DNA of 64,000 nt from Caulobacter soli (GTDB lineage Bacteria; Pseudomonadota; Alphaproteobacteria; Caulobacterales; Caulobacteraceae). This document shows, one piece after another, positions 43,130-51,874 of this stretch. The notes beneath the pieces are model-generated. The model was not told the DNA's origin. It saw only the letters and a program-made list of their open reading frames with translations, and did no database searches. The first letter of the stretch is position 1; each line of letters starts with the position of its first letter. The translations under genes were made by a program, and so were the position numbers. Location: the NCBI RefSeq assembly GCF_011045195.1, contig NZ_CP049200.1:186001-250000 (forward strand), written 5' to 3'.

Positions 43130-43633
43130 AGGCCTCAGTGCGAAGGATTGATCCGCGAGGCCGAAACGCCGGCCCCGCGCAAGGCGTCCCACGCGCAGCT
43201 TGGGCCTTGCACGGCGTCCGCGCTCGCGCCGACCACCTGCCGGTTCATCGGTGTTTCCACCCGGTAAGAGTCAATCTCCAATTGTTCATCGCAACATAAA
43301 GGTCCTTGAGTAGAGCAAAGCACTCTGCTTTGGGGCCGCGCAGCCTTGTTTCGCCCGCGTTTCACGACAGACCGTCAGAGTCTGAACCGCGCGCGGCGCG
43401 CCTCATAGGAAACAGTTGTCCATTTTTGGCCGGTTTACCCCCGCGCGGTTCGTGGCAGATTCGCCTCATCTTGCGGGTGTCTGTGATCGGACTGCCTCCA
43501 GGATGCAAATTCACAACGAAAAGACCCAGGCGCGAGCACTCCAACACTAAAATGCGGCGATCATACTCGCCGGCGCCAAACAAAGGCGCGTTGGAAGTCT
43601 TGCAAGATCTGGGGTGAAACAAGGGACGAAAAG
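43130..43633. other. About 500 bases between the Rieske terminator and the next gene
   Basis: No supported gene. It contains the second GGAAACAGTTGT element (43408-43422), about 212 bases before the SnoaL-like start codon, and AT-rich DNA near 43270-43310. The region looks like a long leader or control region. Confidence 0.4.
43408..43422 (+). promoter_or_regulatory. GGAAACAGTTGT element, copy 2
   Basis: GGAAACAGTTGTCCA followed by TTTTTGGC and CGGTTTACC, aligning with copy 1 for roughly 55 bases with few differences. Positioned upstream of the SnoaL-like gene at 43634. Confidence 0.6.
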
Positions 43634-44047
43634 TTGTCGATCCAGGAAGAGAACAAGGCGGCCGTTCGTCGCTTCAACAAGGATTTCGTCGAAACGGGCG
43701 ACCGCGCGATTTTCGACGAGCTGGTCGCGGAAGATTTCCAGGACCACGCCGGGCCCGGCGGCGCGCCGGCCGGACGGGAAGCGGCGTTCATGTTCTTCAC
43801 CGTGTTTCGCGGCGCCTTCCCTGACTTGAAAGTGGTTGTCCACGATCAGTACGCCGAGCGCGACGCGGTCATCACCCGGAAGTCCTATCAGGGCACGCAT
43901 CTGGGAGACTTCATGGGCATGCCGGCGTCCAACAGGGTCATCGACGTCTCGGTCATCGACATCCTTCGACTGCGCGACGGCAAGCAGGTCGAGCATTGGG
44001 CCAACGCCGACATGGCGGGCCTGATGCAGCAGCTCAAGCCGGCCTAG
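43634..44047 (+). CDS. SnoaL-like polyketide cyclase / ester cyclase family protein
   Basis: 137 residues. The TTG at 43634 has AAGGGA at 43621 and gives the normal family start (SIQEENKAAVRRFNKDFVETGDRAIFDELVAEDFQDHAGP). SnoaL signatures follow: FPDLKVVVHDQYAERDAVITRKSYQGTH and GKQVEHWANADMAGLMQQL. It belongs to the SnoaL/ester cyclase group of aldol cyclases and related isomerases. Separate in sequence from the SnoaL-like protein at 41250. Confidence 0.87.
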   Translation: MSIQEENKAAVRRFNKDFVETGDRAIFDELVAEDFQDHAGPGGAPAGREAAFMFFTVFRGAFPDLKVVVHDQYAERDAVITRKSYQGTHLGDFMGMPASNRVIDVSVIDILRLRDGKQVEHWANADMAGLMQQLKPA

Positions 44048-44259
44048 TCCAGATCGTCGAGGTCGGTCATGGCTTCGATGACGGCGTCTCCACGACCACA
44101 ACCGCCGAGATCTGATCGATGGTCTCCGGCGGCGAGTGCGAAACGATCGCGTTACAGAAATGGGTTGGATTTCGCGTTAATAATCACGCGATGCCCGACT
44201 GACGAAGCCTAGAAAATTAAATAAACGCCGAAAAGGCGATAACATTGAGGGAGGGTACT

Positions 44260-46491
44260 ATGAATATCGCTTCATCCGCGTTTACCGGAAAGAAGGCCGG
44301 TCTCGTCCTGGGCTGCAGCCTCGCCGCGCTGTGCTGGGCCGCCGGGGCCCAGGCCCAGGCCCAGGCGCCCGCCGCGCCGTCGGCTCCGGCCCAAGCTCCG
44401 AAGGTCGTCGACGACACCAGCATCGAAGAGATCATCGTCACGGCCCAACGCCGTGAGGAGCGCCTGCAGGACGTTCCGATCGCCGTCGCGGCGGTCACCG
44501 GCCAGCAGCTGGAAAAGCAGGGCATCCTGACGACCAACGATCTGGGACGCGCGGTGCCCAGCGCGACCATCACCAATTTCTCGGGCTATGTGGTTCCGCG
44601 CATCCGCGGCGTCGGCAACAGCGTCATCGGCCCGGGTTATGAAGGCGGCGTGGCGACCTATATCGACGGCGTCTACATCGCCTCGGCGCCCGCTTCGCTG
44701 CTCGCGCTGCACAATATCGAGCGGATCGAAGTGCTGAAGGGGCCTCAGGGCACGCTGTTTGGCCGCAACGCGACCGGCGGCCTCATCCAGGTCGTCACCC
44801 ATACGCCGTCCGCCGATCCCAGCGGCACGATCGAAATCGGGGCCGGCAACTACCAAACGGCCACTGCCGACGTCTACGTGACCGGCGGCCTGGGCGGCTC
44901 GGTGGCGGCCGACTTCGCCGGCCATGTGGGCGGTCAGGGCAAGGGCTACGGCGTCAACCGGTTCAACGGCAAGGACGTCTACAAGGCCAATGACGACATC
45001 GCCGTTCGGACTTCGCTGCTCTACACGCCGGGCGACAACACCGCGATCCGTCTCAGCGCCGACTACCAGAAGAACAACGGCTCGCTGTACACCTCCAGCC
45101 AGCTGGCGCCCGGCACGGGCTCGCCGCTTCCGCAAGGCTACATCAACTCCGCCTGGGACATTAACGCCGATCTGGACCCCTATTCGACCTACGAAGGGGG
45201 CGGGGTTTCCGTGCGGATCGACCAGACGCTGGGGTTTGGCCATCTGTCGAGCATCACCGCGTATCGCAAGTCCGACAACGCGGTCTTCTCCGACATCGAC
45301 TCCACCCCGACCCCGGCGGTCGGGATCTCGACCCACCAATATGATCATCAGTTCAGCCAGGAGCTGCAGCTGTCGTCGGGCGCGACCTCGCCGATCCAGT
45401 GGGTGACCGGCCTGTATTATTTCCAGAGCGCCGGGCGCTTCGATCCGGTCAAGGCCATGCTCTTTGGTCCCTTCCAGCAGCCCTCGCCGCTGGGGACCAT
45501 CGGCACGTCGTACACCTATGGCAATCAACGGGTCGACGCCCTGGCGGGCTACGCTCAGGCGACCGCGGCGATCGCCGACCAGACCAATCTGACCGTGGGC
45601 CTTCGCTACTCGACGGAACGGCACCGGTTGGATGCGTCCCAATCGTTCGACGTCGTCGGCGGTCCGTCCAACGTCCCGCTGCCCGCCATTCCCAATCAGT
45701 CCAAGCGCTATTCGGATCCGACCTGGCGCATCTCGCTGGATCATCGCTTCTCGCCGGAGGCCATGGTCTACGCCTCCTACAATCGCGGCTTCAAGAGCGG
45801 CGGCTACAACGTGCCCTCGCCCGCCGCCCCCGCCTTCGCGCCTGAAACGCTCGACGCCTATGAGGTCGGCTTGAAGAGCGATCTGTTCAATCGCCGCTTC
45901 CGCCTCAACGCGGCGGCCTTCTATTACGACTACAAGAACCTGCAGGTGCTGAAGGCGGACGGCGTCGTGACCACGGTCTATAACGGCGCGGCCTCGACCG
46001 TCTACGGCCTCGACCTGGACTTCGAGGCGCGCCTGAGCTCCAACTTCACGCTCAGCGGCGGCGCCACCCTGCTGCATGATCGGTTCACCGATTTTCCCGC
46101 CGCCATCATCGCCAACCAGGTCCCTGGCGGCGTGGTCACGACCATCGGATCGGCCAAGGGCAATCGCCTGCCGCAGACCCCCGATTTCGCGGCGACGGTG
46201 ACCGCGGACTACCACGTGCCGACCAGCTTCGGCGCGGTGGGCGCGAACGTCAGCTACAGCTATAATGACGGCTACTACAGCCAGCCGGACAATATCCTGC
46301 GCCAGCCGAGCTACAATACAGTCGCCGCCACCCTTCGCATGGAGCTGCCTCACGGCATCGGTCTGCGGCTGTGGGGACGCAATCTCACCAACGCCAAGAT
46401 CACCCAGAACCTCAGCGCCGGGACGTTGAACAGCGTCGTCACCTACGCCGCGCCGCGCACCTTCGGCCTGACCGTGAGCGCCGATTTCTAA
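44260..46491 (+). CDS. TonB-dependent outer-membrane receptor
   Basis: 743 residues from the ATG at 44260 (MNIASSAF), with GAGGGAGGG upstream. Signal peptide (AGLVLGCSLAALCWAAGAQAQAQ), Ala/Pro-rich linker, TonB box (IEEIIVTAQRREERLQDVPIAV), a plug with the standard LKGPQGTLFGRNATGGLIQVVTH motif, a barrel (MVYASYNRGFKSGGYNVPS) and the C-terminal TFGLTVSADF. This iron-complex/nutrient receptor class is very large in Caulobacterales and sphingomonads, where many members import aromatic or sugar compounds. Its place between the oxygenase and the CoA ligase suggests uptake of the substrate of this cluster. Confidence 0.92.
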   Translation: MNIASSAFTGKKAGLVLGCSLAALCWAAGAQAQAQAPAAPSAPAQAPKVVDDTSIEEIIVTAQRREERLQDVPIAVAAVTGQQLEKQGILTTNDLGRAVPSATITNFSGYVVPRIRGVGNSVIGPGYEGGVATYIDGVYIASAPASLLALHNIERIEVLKGPQGTLFGRNATGGLIQVVTHTPSADPSGTIEIGAGNYQTATADVYVTGGLGGSVAADFAGHVGGQGKGYGVNRFNGKDVYKANDDIAVRTSLLYTPGDNTAIRLSADYQKNNGSLYTSSQLAPGTGSPLPQGYINSAWDINADLDPYSTYEGGGVSVRIDQTLGFGHLSSITAYRKSDNAVFSDIDSTPTPAVGISTHQYDHQFSQELQLSSGATSPIQWVTGLYYFQSAGRFDPVKAMLFGPFQQPSPLGTIGTSYTYGNQRVDALAGYAQATAAIADQTNLTVGLRYSTERHRLDASQSFDVVGGPSNVPLPAIPNQSKRYSDPTWRISLDHRFSPEAMVYASYNRGFKSGGYNVPSPAAPAFAPETLDAYEVGLKSDLFNRRFRLNAAAFYYDYKNLQVLKADGVVTTVYNGAASTVYGLDLDFEARLSSNFTLSGGATLLHDRFTDFPAAIIANQVPGGVVTTIGSAKGNRLPQTPDFAATVTADYHVPTSFGAVGANVSYSYNDGYYSQPDNILRQPSYNTVAATLRMELPHGIGLRLWGRNLTNAKITQNLSAGTLNSVVTYAAPRTFGLTVSADF

Positions 46492-46507
46492 AGCCGACCG
46501 AACCTGG

Positions 46508-46538
46508 AGCGTCGGGCCTCGCGCAGAGGTCCGACGCT
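46508..46538 (+). terminator. Hairpin terminator after the TonB receptor
   Basis: AGCGTCGGGCCTC (46508-46520) pairs with GAGGTCCGACGCT (46526-46538) with a single G-T pair; 5-base loop, then TTCGTTC. Confidence 0.6.
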
Positions 46539-46684
46539 TCGTTCAAGCAGGGACGGGTCGCGCCCGGCGCTTCCGCCGCGTCCAGGGCCGCCGACGCCGT
46601 CGCCACACCCAGGCCCGCCCGCCCGCCCGGCGGGTCGGGCGCCATAGATCAACACCACGCCGCTCGGCGTGCAGAGGAGACAAC

Positions 46685-47089
46685 ATGCAATCGGTGAACG
46701 CCGTGATCCTGGTCACGCTCCTGTCGCTGGCGATGTATCTGTGGACCTCGATGCGGGTGGCCACCGCGCGGGCGCGGCACAACATCGTCGCCCCGGCCGT
46801 GACCGGCCATCCCGAATTCGAGCGGGCCTATCGCGTGCAGATCAATACGCTTGAGTGGCTGCCCCTGTATCTGCCGTCCTTGTGGATCTTCGCCTATTAC
46901 TGGAACGGCGCGGTGGCCGCCGCGGCCGGCCTGGTCTGGATCCTTGGCCGTTTCCTGTACGCCTTGGCCTATGTGAAGGACCCCAAGGCGCGCGCCGCGG
47001 GCTTTGGCGTGCAGACGCTGGCGACGGCGGTCCTGTTCTTCGGCGCCGTGGGCAAGGCCGTCGAGCAGATCATCGTGCACGGCCTCTAA
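46685..47089 (+). CDS. MAPEG-family membrane protein
   Basis: 134 residues, four membrane helices. MAPEG signatures are seen: TRARHNIVAPAVTGHPEFERAYRVQINTLEWLPLYLPSLW (the E-R-x-x-R-x-Q-x-N-x-x-E core) and GLVWILGRFLYALAYVKDP. Members are membrane glutathione transferases/peroxidases. ATG at 46685 behind GAGGAGA. It could handle reactive intermediates of the pathway, along with the DsbA/FrnE-type protein. Confidence 0.88.
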   Translation: MQSVNAVILVTLLSLAMYLWTSMRVATARARHNIVAPAVTGHPEFERAYRVQINTLEWLPLYLPSLWIFAYYWNGAVAAAAGLVWILGRFLYALAYVKDPKARAAGFGVQTLATAVLFFGAVGKAVEQIIVHGL

Positions 47090-47148
47090 GCGCGTCGGCG
47101 AGCGCGGCGAGACGCCGTCTCCAACCGGCGTCGCCACGTCACGGTTTG

Positions 47149-47162
47149 GGAAACAGTTGTCC
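47149..47162 (+). promoter_or_regulatory. GGAAACAGTTGT element, copy 3
   Basis: GGAAACAGTTGTCC, 74 bases before the VOC gene start. The match to copy 2 is exact over 14 bases; the following bases are less similar than in copies 1 and 2. Confidence 0.6.
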
Positions 47163-47235
47163 GAAAGCCGTCGTGGACAGCCTTGGCGCCCCAGCACAAT
47201 TTCCCGATCATTCCACTCCGCAAAGCAGGTCGAAC

Positions 47236-47721
47236 ATGTCATCTGAAAAGGCCAAGGTCGGCGATGTAAAGAGCGCGGACCAGGACGGCGTCATGACCGG
47301 GGTCGGCTATGTGCGACTGCCGGCCCACGACATTCATGAACTGGCCGAATTCTACAAGGCGACGTTCGGCATGCAGCAGATCGGGGCGTTCCACGACCAT
47401 TTGATCATGCTCAATGTGGGCAAGACCGTCGAGGAGGCCATCGCCAATCCCGCGCCCCGTGTCATCGTCGACCGACGCATGAAGTCCAACCAAGGCTACG
47501 GGGTCAACGACAACAACTGCTGGTGCTTCATGACCCGAGGCATGCAGCATGTCATTCGTCGGGCCGAGAAAAACGGCGCCACCGTGGTGATGGAGCCCTA
47601 CCCGATCGCCTCGACGACCTCGATCGTCGTGGGCAAGTTCCGCGATCCGTCCGGCAATCTGATCGAGATGACGGAAGTGGGAACGGACACGCCGGAACGG
47701 CTCTACATCGGCCAGAACTGA
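47236..47721 (+). CDS. VOC (glyoxalase/dioxygenase-fold) family protein
   Basis: 161 residues from the ATG at 47236. A single VOC module: GVGYVRLPAHDIHELAEFYKATFGM, then VNDNNCWCFMTRGMQHVIRRAEKNGATVVMEP and VGKFRDPSGNLIEMTEVG, with the metal-type Glu near the end. An early His lies in the first strand region. VOC enzymes include ring-cleaving dioxygenases, isomerases and lyases; this short single-module form is more like glyoxalase or epimerase members. It is transcribed with the CoA ligase gene 150 bases downstream or from its own GGAAACAGTTGT promoter. Confidence 0.82.
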   Translation: MSSEKAKVGDVKSADQDGVMTGVGYVRLPAHDIHELAEFYKATFGMQQIGAFHDHLIMLNVGKTVEEAIANPAPRVIVDRRMKSNQGYGVNDNNCWCFMTRGMQHVIRRAEKNGATVVMEPYPIASTTSIVVGKFRDPSGNLIEMTEVGTDTPERLYIGQN

Positions 47722-47874
47722 CCGGCTGGCCGGGGCGCGCATCAGGCGATCGAGCCGACCCGCCCCGGTCGGACACTGGTCTTTCAGCGCCAAGGGTCGG
47801 AATGAATAATTGACCGACCGGACGTTCAAATATTATTCTCCGCCTAGAGTTTGCAAGACGCGTGGGAGGCGACC

Positions 47875-49164
47875 TTGAATCCAGAACGCCAGTATCGCCT
47901 CGACCCCGCCCTCGACCTGGCCGGACTGCGCGCCTTGCAGCTGGCCCGCCTGCGCGACACCCTGGGACATGTCTACGCCCACAACGCCCACTACCGCGCC
48001 GCCTTCGACGCGGCGGGGGTTTCGCCCGACGACTTGCGGGCGCTGAGCGATCTGGCGCGGTTCCCCTTCACCACCAAGGCGGACCTGCGGGCCAACTATC
48101 CCTTTGGCCTGTTCAGCGTTCCCCAGGCGGAGGTCGCCCGCCTCCACGCCTCGTCGGGAACGACCGGCCAGCCCACGGTGGTCGGCTACACCAAGGCGGA
48201 CCTGGAGACCTGGGCGGGCCTGGTGGCGCGGTCGATCTTCGCCGCCGGCGGCAAGCCGGGCATGAAGGTCCACATCGCCTACGGCTATGGCCTGTTCACC
48301 GGCGGGCTGGGCGCGCACTACGGCGCCGAGGCCGCCGGCTGCACGGTCATTCCGATGTCGGGCGGCCAGACCGAAAAGCAGGTCCAGCTGATCCTCGACT
48401 TCAAACCTGAGATCATCATGGTCACGCCCAGTTACATGCTGGCGATCCTCGACGAGTTTCGGCGCATCGGCGTGGATCCCCGCTCCAGTTCCTTGCGCAT
48501 CGGCATCTTCGGCGCCGAGCCCTGGACCCACGCCATGCGTCTGGAGATCGAGGCCGCCTTCGACTTGCAGGCCGTCGACATCTACGGCCTGTCCGAAGTG
48601 ATGGGGCCGGGCGTGGCCAGCGAATTCGCCGGCGACCGCAGCGGCCCCACCATCTGGGAGGATCATTTCCTTCCCGAGATCATCGACCCGGAAACGGGCG
48701 CGGTCTTGCCGGACGGCGAGTCCGGCGAGCTGGTCTTCACCACCCTGACCAAACAGGCCATGCCGGTGATCCGCTATCGCACGCGGGACCTGACGCGTCT
48801 GATGCCGGGCGCGCAGACCCTTCTGCGCCGGATCGACAAGATCATCGGGCGCTCCGACGACATGCTGATCATTCGCGGCGTCAACGTCTTTCCCAGCCAG
48901 ATCGAGGAGCTGGTTCTGCGCTGCCCCGGCTTGGCGCCGCATTTTGAAATCGAGCTGTCGCGGCCCGGACGCCTGGACCAGGTCAAGATCCAGGTCGAGG
49001 CCAGCCCGACCGCCCCGCCGGGACCGGGCGAGCAGTCCAGGCTCGTCGCGTTGATCAAGGAGGTGATCGGCGTCACCGCCGCCGTCGAGATCGTGCCGCC
49101 CGGATACCTGCCGCGCTCGACCGGAAAGCGCCAGCACGTGCGCGATCTGCGCGCCCGCGCCTAG
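47875..49164 (+). CDS. paaK: Phenylacetate-CoA ligase family protein
   Basis: 429 residues from the TTG at 47875, behind GGGAGG; a TTG at 47851 is also in frame. PaaK layout: FPFTTKADLRANYPFGLFSVP, the P-loop-like LHASSGTTGQPTVVGYT (about residues 90-107), SGGQTEKQVQLILDFKPEIIMVTPSYML, IFGAEPWTHAMR, YGLSEVMGPGVASEF and the C-terminal domain with DMLIIRGVNVFPSQIEE. It activates an aromatic acid to its CoA thioester with ATP. The exact acid is not known: the standard Paa genes (paaABCDE) are absent, so a homologue acting on another aryl acid is as likely. Confidence 0.9.
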   Translation: MNPERQYRLDPALDLAGLRALQLARLRDTLGHVYAHNAHYRAAFDAAGVSPDDLRALSDLARFPFTTKADLRANYPFGLFSVPQAEVARLHASSGTTGQPTVVGYTKADLETWAGLVARSIFAAGGKPGMKVHIAYGYGLFTGGLGAHYGAEAAGCTVIPMSGGQTEKQVQLILDFKPEIIMVTPSYMLAILDEFRRIGVDPRSSSLRIGIFGAEPWTHAMRLEIEAAFDLQAVDIYGLSEVMGPGVASEFAGDRSGPTIWEDHFLPEIIDPETGAVLPDGESGELVFTTLTKQAMPVIRYRTRDLTRLMPGAQTLLRRIDKIIGRSDDMLIIRGVNVFPSQIEELVLRCPGLAPHFEIELSRPGRLDQVKIQVEASPTAPPGPGEQSRLVALIKEVIGVTAAVEIVPPGYLPRSTGKRQHVRDLRARA

Positions 49165-49173
49165 GAGGCTCCC

Positions 49174-49335
49174 ATGACCTCGGGCCAGCTTCGTGATCTC
49201 GCCGAGACCCCGCGCCCCGACGCCGACTGGATCGAGGCGGCCAGGATCGCCCTGCTGGAAGCGGCCGCGAGGCTGGAGGCCTCGGAGCTGGCGTCGGCGG
49301 ACGCGCTGGAGCTGGCTCGCATCTTCGGCGGTTGA
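49174..49335 (+). CDS. Small acidic helical protein downstream of the CoA ligase
   Basis: 53 residues (MTSGQLRDLAETPRPDADW at the start, ARIFGG at the end), too short for ordinary ORF cut-offs. AGGAGG lies at ideal distance before the ATG at 49174, 9 bases after the ligase stop, so it is likely cotranscribed and translated. The Ala/Glu/Leu content predicts one or two helices. No homology recognised; it may be a small partner of the ligase. Confidence 0.5.
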   Translation: MTSGQLRDLAETPRPDADWIEAARIALLEAAARLEASELASADALELARIFGG

Positions 49336-49561
49336 CGGCTGGTCAGGGCGACTTCAGATCAAGGCTCTGGCTCAGGGCGAGTTTCGGCGCAGCGACCGGA
49401 TTCGAGGCGGCGTAGTTCAGCGGGCGCCGCCGCCCCCGACACGTCCCCGGCGGCCCATGGGATGGAGGTCCTTTCGGCCTGACGTTGTCGTCGGTGGTCC
49501 GGGGCTCGGCCGGCGCCGCGTGGACGCCGGACCGGCCCCAATCCTCGATCGCGGGAGGAAG

Positions 49562-50182
49562 TTATCGCGTCGCCAGGCGCAGGGCCTGGACGATCGCCTC
49601 GTCCTGGACCGGGGTGACGACGCCGTTGACGACGAGATGGGGCACGCTCTTGACCCCGGCCGCCTTCGAGGCGGCGGCGGCCTGGCGCGTCACGGCGATC
49701 TGGTCGGGCGATGAAACCGCCGCGCGCGCCTCTTGCCGGGTGAAGCCATGGGCCGAGGCGATGTCGGCCAGCACGTCCAGGTCGCCGATATTGCGCTGCT
49801 CGAGGAAATAGGCCGAGGCCAGGGCCGTCGCCAGCGCGTGCTGAGTTCCCAGCGGGCGGGCCAGGCGGATGAGCGTATGTCCGGCCGCGGTGGGATACAT
49901 CCAAGGCTGCTTGCTCATGTCCAGATCAAGGCCGACGCCGCGCGCCTCCGCCTCCGGCCGCGCGAACATGGTCTTGGGGTCGAAGCTGCCGAACCGGGCC
50001 TTCAGGATGTCGGCGATCAGAACGCCGCCCTCGGGGCAATCGGGATCCAGAAAGACCGGGTGATGTTCAAGGTCGATGTCGGCCTGGCTGAACTGCTCTT
50101 GAAGAACATTGTCCAGCCTCTTGGCGCCGATCAGGCACCAGGGACAAACGAAGTCGCTATAGAGATCGATCTTAATCGTCAT
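49562..50182 (-). CDS. DsbA-family oxidoreductase, FrnE-like
   Basis: 206 residues from the ATG at 50182 (MTIKIDLYSDF); an ATG at 50200 is also in frame. The thioredoxin-fold active site is FVCPWC (C13-P-W-C16). The helical insert and the cis-Pro region (GVKSVPHLVVNGVV) are the DsbA/FrnE pattern. No signal peptide is seen, so it is cytoplasmic, as FrnE proteins are. Members include polyketide-pathway FrnE, 2-hydroxychromene-2-carboxylate isomerase relatives and stress disulfide isomerases. The GGAAATCAGTTGT element on its upstream side ties it to the catabolic regulon. Confidence 0.87.
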   Translation of the reverse strand: MTIKIDLYSDFVCPWCLIGAKRLDNVLQEQFSQADIDLEHHPVFLDPDCPEGGVLIADILKARFGSFDPKTMFARPEAEARGVGLDLDMSKQPWMYPTAAGHTLIRLARPLGTQHALATALASAYFLEQRNIGDLDVLADIASAHGFTRQEARAAVSSPDQIAVTRQAAAASKAAGVKSVPHLVVNGVVTPVQDEAIVQALRLATR

Positions 50183-50395
50183 GACTCTTCTCTTTGACAT
50201 CTAGGGCGAGCCGGGCCGGATCGGCGCCGCCAGTCTCGCCGAGCGCCCCGTCCGCTCCCGGTCTTTTCTTTTGCAATCTCGCGGCGCGCGAACATCGTCC
50301 CGCCGCAAGCCCGCGAGGGCGCGAACGACGGCGAGGGCGCCGCCCGCCGGGCGCTATGTTGCGGAAGGCGGCGAACGCGGAGAAGGCGCGGAAAA

Positions 50396-50411
50396 CACAC
50401 AACTGATTTCC
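50396..50411 (-). promoter_or_regulatory. GGAAACAGTTGT element, copy 4 (minus strand)
   Basis: On the minus strand this reads GGAAATCAGTTGTGTG followed by TTTT, close to copy 1. It points toward the DsbA/FrnE gene about 214 bases downstream. Confidence 0.55.
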
Positions 50412-50582
50412 ATATTCATCCCCTTGGCCGGGCCGTTCCGTCGCCTATGGCGCGCGGCCCCCGCGGTCGGATGTGCGGCGGCCGGCTCCAACGGATTTCC
50501 CGCGCCGGGGCGGAGCATGGACGCCGTCGGCGAACCTCGACGCGGCGACAGATCGCGCTCGCTTCGAACGGAATATTGTTTA

Positions 50583-50605
50583 TTGTCGACAAGTTGCAAC
50601 GACAA
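50583..50605. promoter_or_regulatory. TTGTCG-N11-CGACAA palindrome before the LysR gene
   Basis: Perfect 6-bp arms (50583-50588 and 50600-50605) in an AT-rich patch 25 bases upstream of the LysR start. It is well placed for autoregulation by the LysR protein. Confidence 0.5.
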
Positions 50606-50629
50606 CAAAGGGGGGCGGCGCAGGATCAT

Positions 50630-51649
50630 ATGATTGACCTGAACGATCTTTATCTGTTCTCGAAGGTCGTCGAGCATCAGGGCATAACCGCGGCCGCCGG
50701 CGCCTTGGGCATGGCCCGCTCAAAAGTGTCCCGGCGCATCACCGGGCTCGAGGAACGGCTCGGGACGATCCTGATCCATCGCTCGACGCGCCATTTCGCG
50801 GTCACCGATCTGGGGCGCGAGTTCAACGAGCATTGCCTGGCGATGATGGCCGCGGCCCATTCGGCGGCCGATTGCGTAGCCCAGGCCCAAGCCGCGCCAA
50901 ACGGGGTGATCCGGATCCATTGCCCGACCATGCTGGCGCAGTTCGTCATCGGGCCGCTGTTGCCGGCCTTCATGAAGGCCTACCCCGAAATCCGCATCGC
51001 CCTCGATACGGATAATCGCGAGGTCAATATCGAGGAGAATTTCGACCTCGAGATCCGCATCCGGCACATGCCTTACGAGGATTCCAGCCAGATTGTCCGC
51101 CCCCTGGGCATCTACCAGCCCCTGCTGGTCGCAAGTCCGGCGTTCCTCGACGAGCATGGCCGTCCTGAGTCGCCCAACGATCTGGCGACCATGGCGACGA
51201 TCAGCCATTCCTCGCCGCAGGGCCCCCATGTCTGGTCGCTGGTCGACCCGGACCATCACGAGGTGCAGGTCAAGCACAACCCGGTTCTGATCGTCGACGA
51301 GTTCGTCGTCATTCGTCTGGCCGCCCTCCAGGGGCTGGGCGTCACCTTGTTGCCCCTGGGCCTGTGCCGCGATGACCTGCGCAACGGCGCTCTGGAAATC
51401 GTGCTGCCGCAGTACTTGTCCATCTTGACCGAGCTTCACGTCACCTTTCCCTCCCGTCGCGGCATCCTGCCGGCCGTTCGGCATTTCATCGACTATCTTG
51501 GCAAGCACTGCTCGGGGGACCTGGAGCGTCACCAGATCATGCAGGGCGTCCGGGGCGGCCGGCGCGAGAAGAGCCGGTTCTGGGTTAGCCGGATCCCGGT
51601 CTCCGAGCTTGTCTTCCCAACCCCGCGCTTGGCGCGCGAGGCCGGCTAG
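50630..51649 (+). CDS. LysR-family transcriptional regulator of the catabolic region
   Basis: 339 residues from the ATG at 50630; longer in-frame readings are unsupported. The helix-turn-helix is LNDLYLFSKVVEHQGITAAAGALGMARSKVSRRITGLEERLGTILIHRSTR. The effector domain includes FVIGPLLPAFMKAYPEIRIALDTDN and ALQGLGVTLLPLGLCRDDL. About 30 residues beyond the normal LysR end (REKSRFWVSRIPVSEL) are unusual. It is the only regulator between 41 and 52 kb and thus the best candidate to bind the GGAAACAGTTGT elements. Confidence 0.88.
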   Translation: MIDLNDLYLFSKVVEHQGITAAAGALGMARSKVSRRITGLEERLGTILIHRSTRHFAVTDLGREFNEHCLAMMAAAHSAADCVAQAQAAPNGVIRIHCPTMLAQFVIGPLLPAFMKAYPEIRIALDTDNREVNIEENFDLEIRIRHMPYEDSSQIVRPLGIYQPLLVASPAFLDEHGRPESPNDLATMATISHSSPQGPHVWSLVDPDHHEVQVKHNPVLIVDEFVVIRLAALQGLGVTLLPLGLCRDDLRNGALEIVLPQYLSILTELHVTFPSRRGILPAVRHFIDYLGKHCSGDLERHQIMQGVRGGRREKSRFWVSRIPVSELVFPTPRLAREAG

Positions 51650-51651
51650 AT

Positions 51652-51698
51652 CGGCCAGGCGGCCAGGCGGCCAGGCGGCCAGGCGGCCAGGCGGCCAT
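51652..51698. repeat. 8-bp tandem repeat (CGGCCAGG)n
   Basis: Five exact copies of CGGCCAGG plus a partial sixth, starting just after the stop of the LysR gene. A simple repeat prone to slippage; it lies outside coding sequence. Confidence 0.85.
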
Positions 51699-51874
51699 GG
51701 CCTGGGGCGCGGGCCGTGCTTCGGTCAAGCCAACTCCATCGTCGGCGCGGGCGCGCGTCATGCCGTCCAGCCCGGGCGCCGGCTTCGAGCCTGCGAATCT
51801 TTCCAACACCCCAAATGGGGCTTTGCCCCGGCGCAGCACGGCCGCGGACGGCGGCGGCTCGCGCCGGTCAAAAA

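Larger units (their letters stand above)
50201..50629. other. 429-base divergent control region between DsbA/FrnE and LysR genes
   Basis: No supported gene. It holds the minus-oriented GGAAATCAGTTGT element (50396-50411) near the DsbA side and the TTGTCG palindrome (50583-50605) just before the LysR start. Confidence 0.5.

Noticed and set aside
44173..44190. CGCGT-N8-ACGCG dyad before the TonB receptor
   Set aside because: Five-base arms made of CG-rich words are expected by chance in this genome; no supporting copy elsewhere.
44272..46353. 693-residue minus-strand frame
   Set aside because: Antisense to the TonB receptor gene.
51652..51698. CRISPR-like repeat
   Set aside because: Units are only 8 bp and directly adjacent with no spacers; no cas genes. 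It is a simple tandem repeat.
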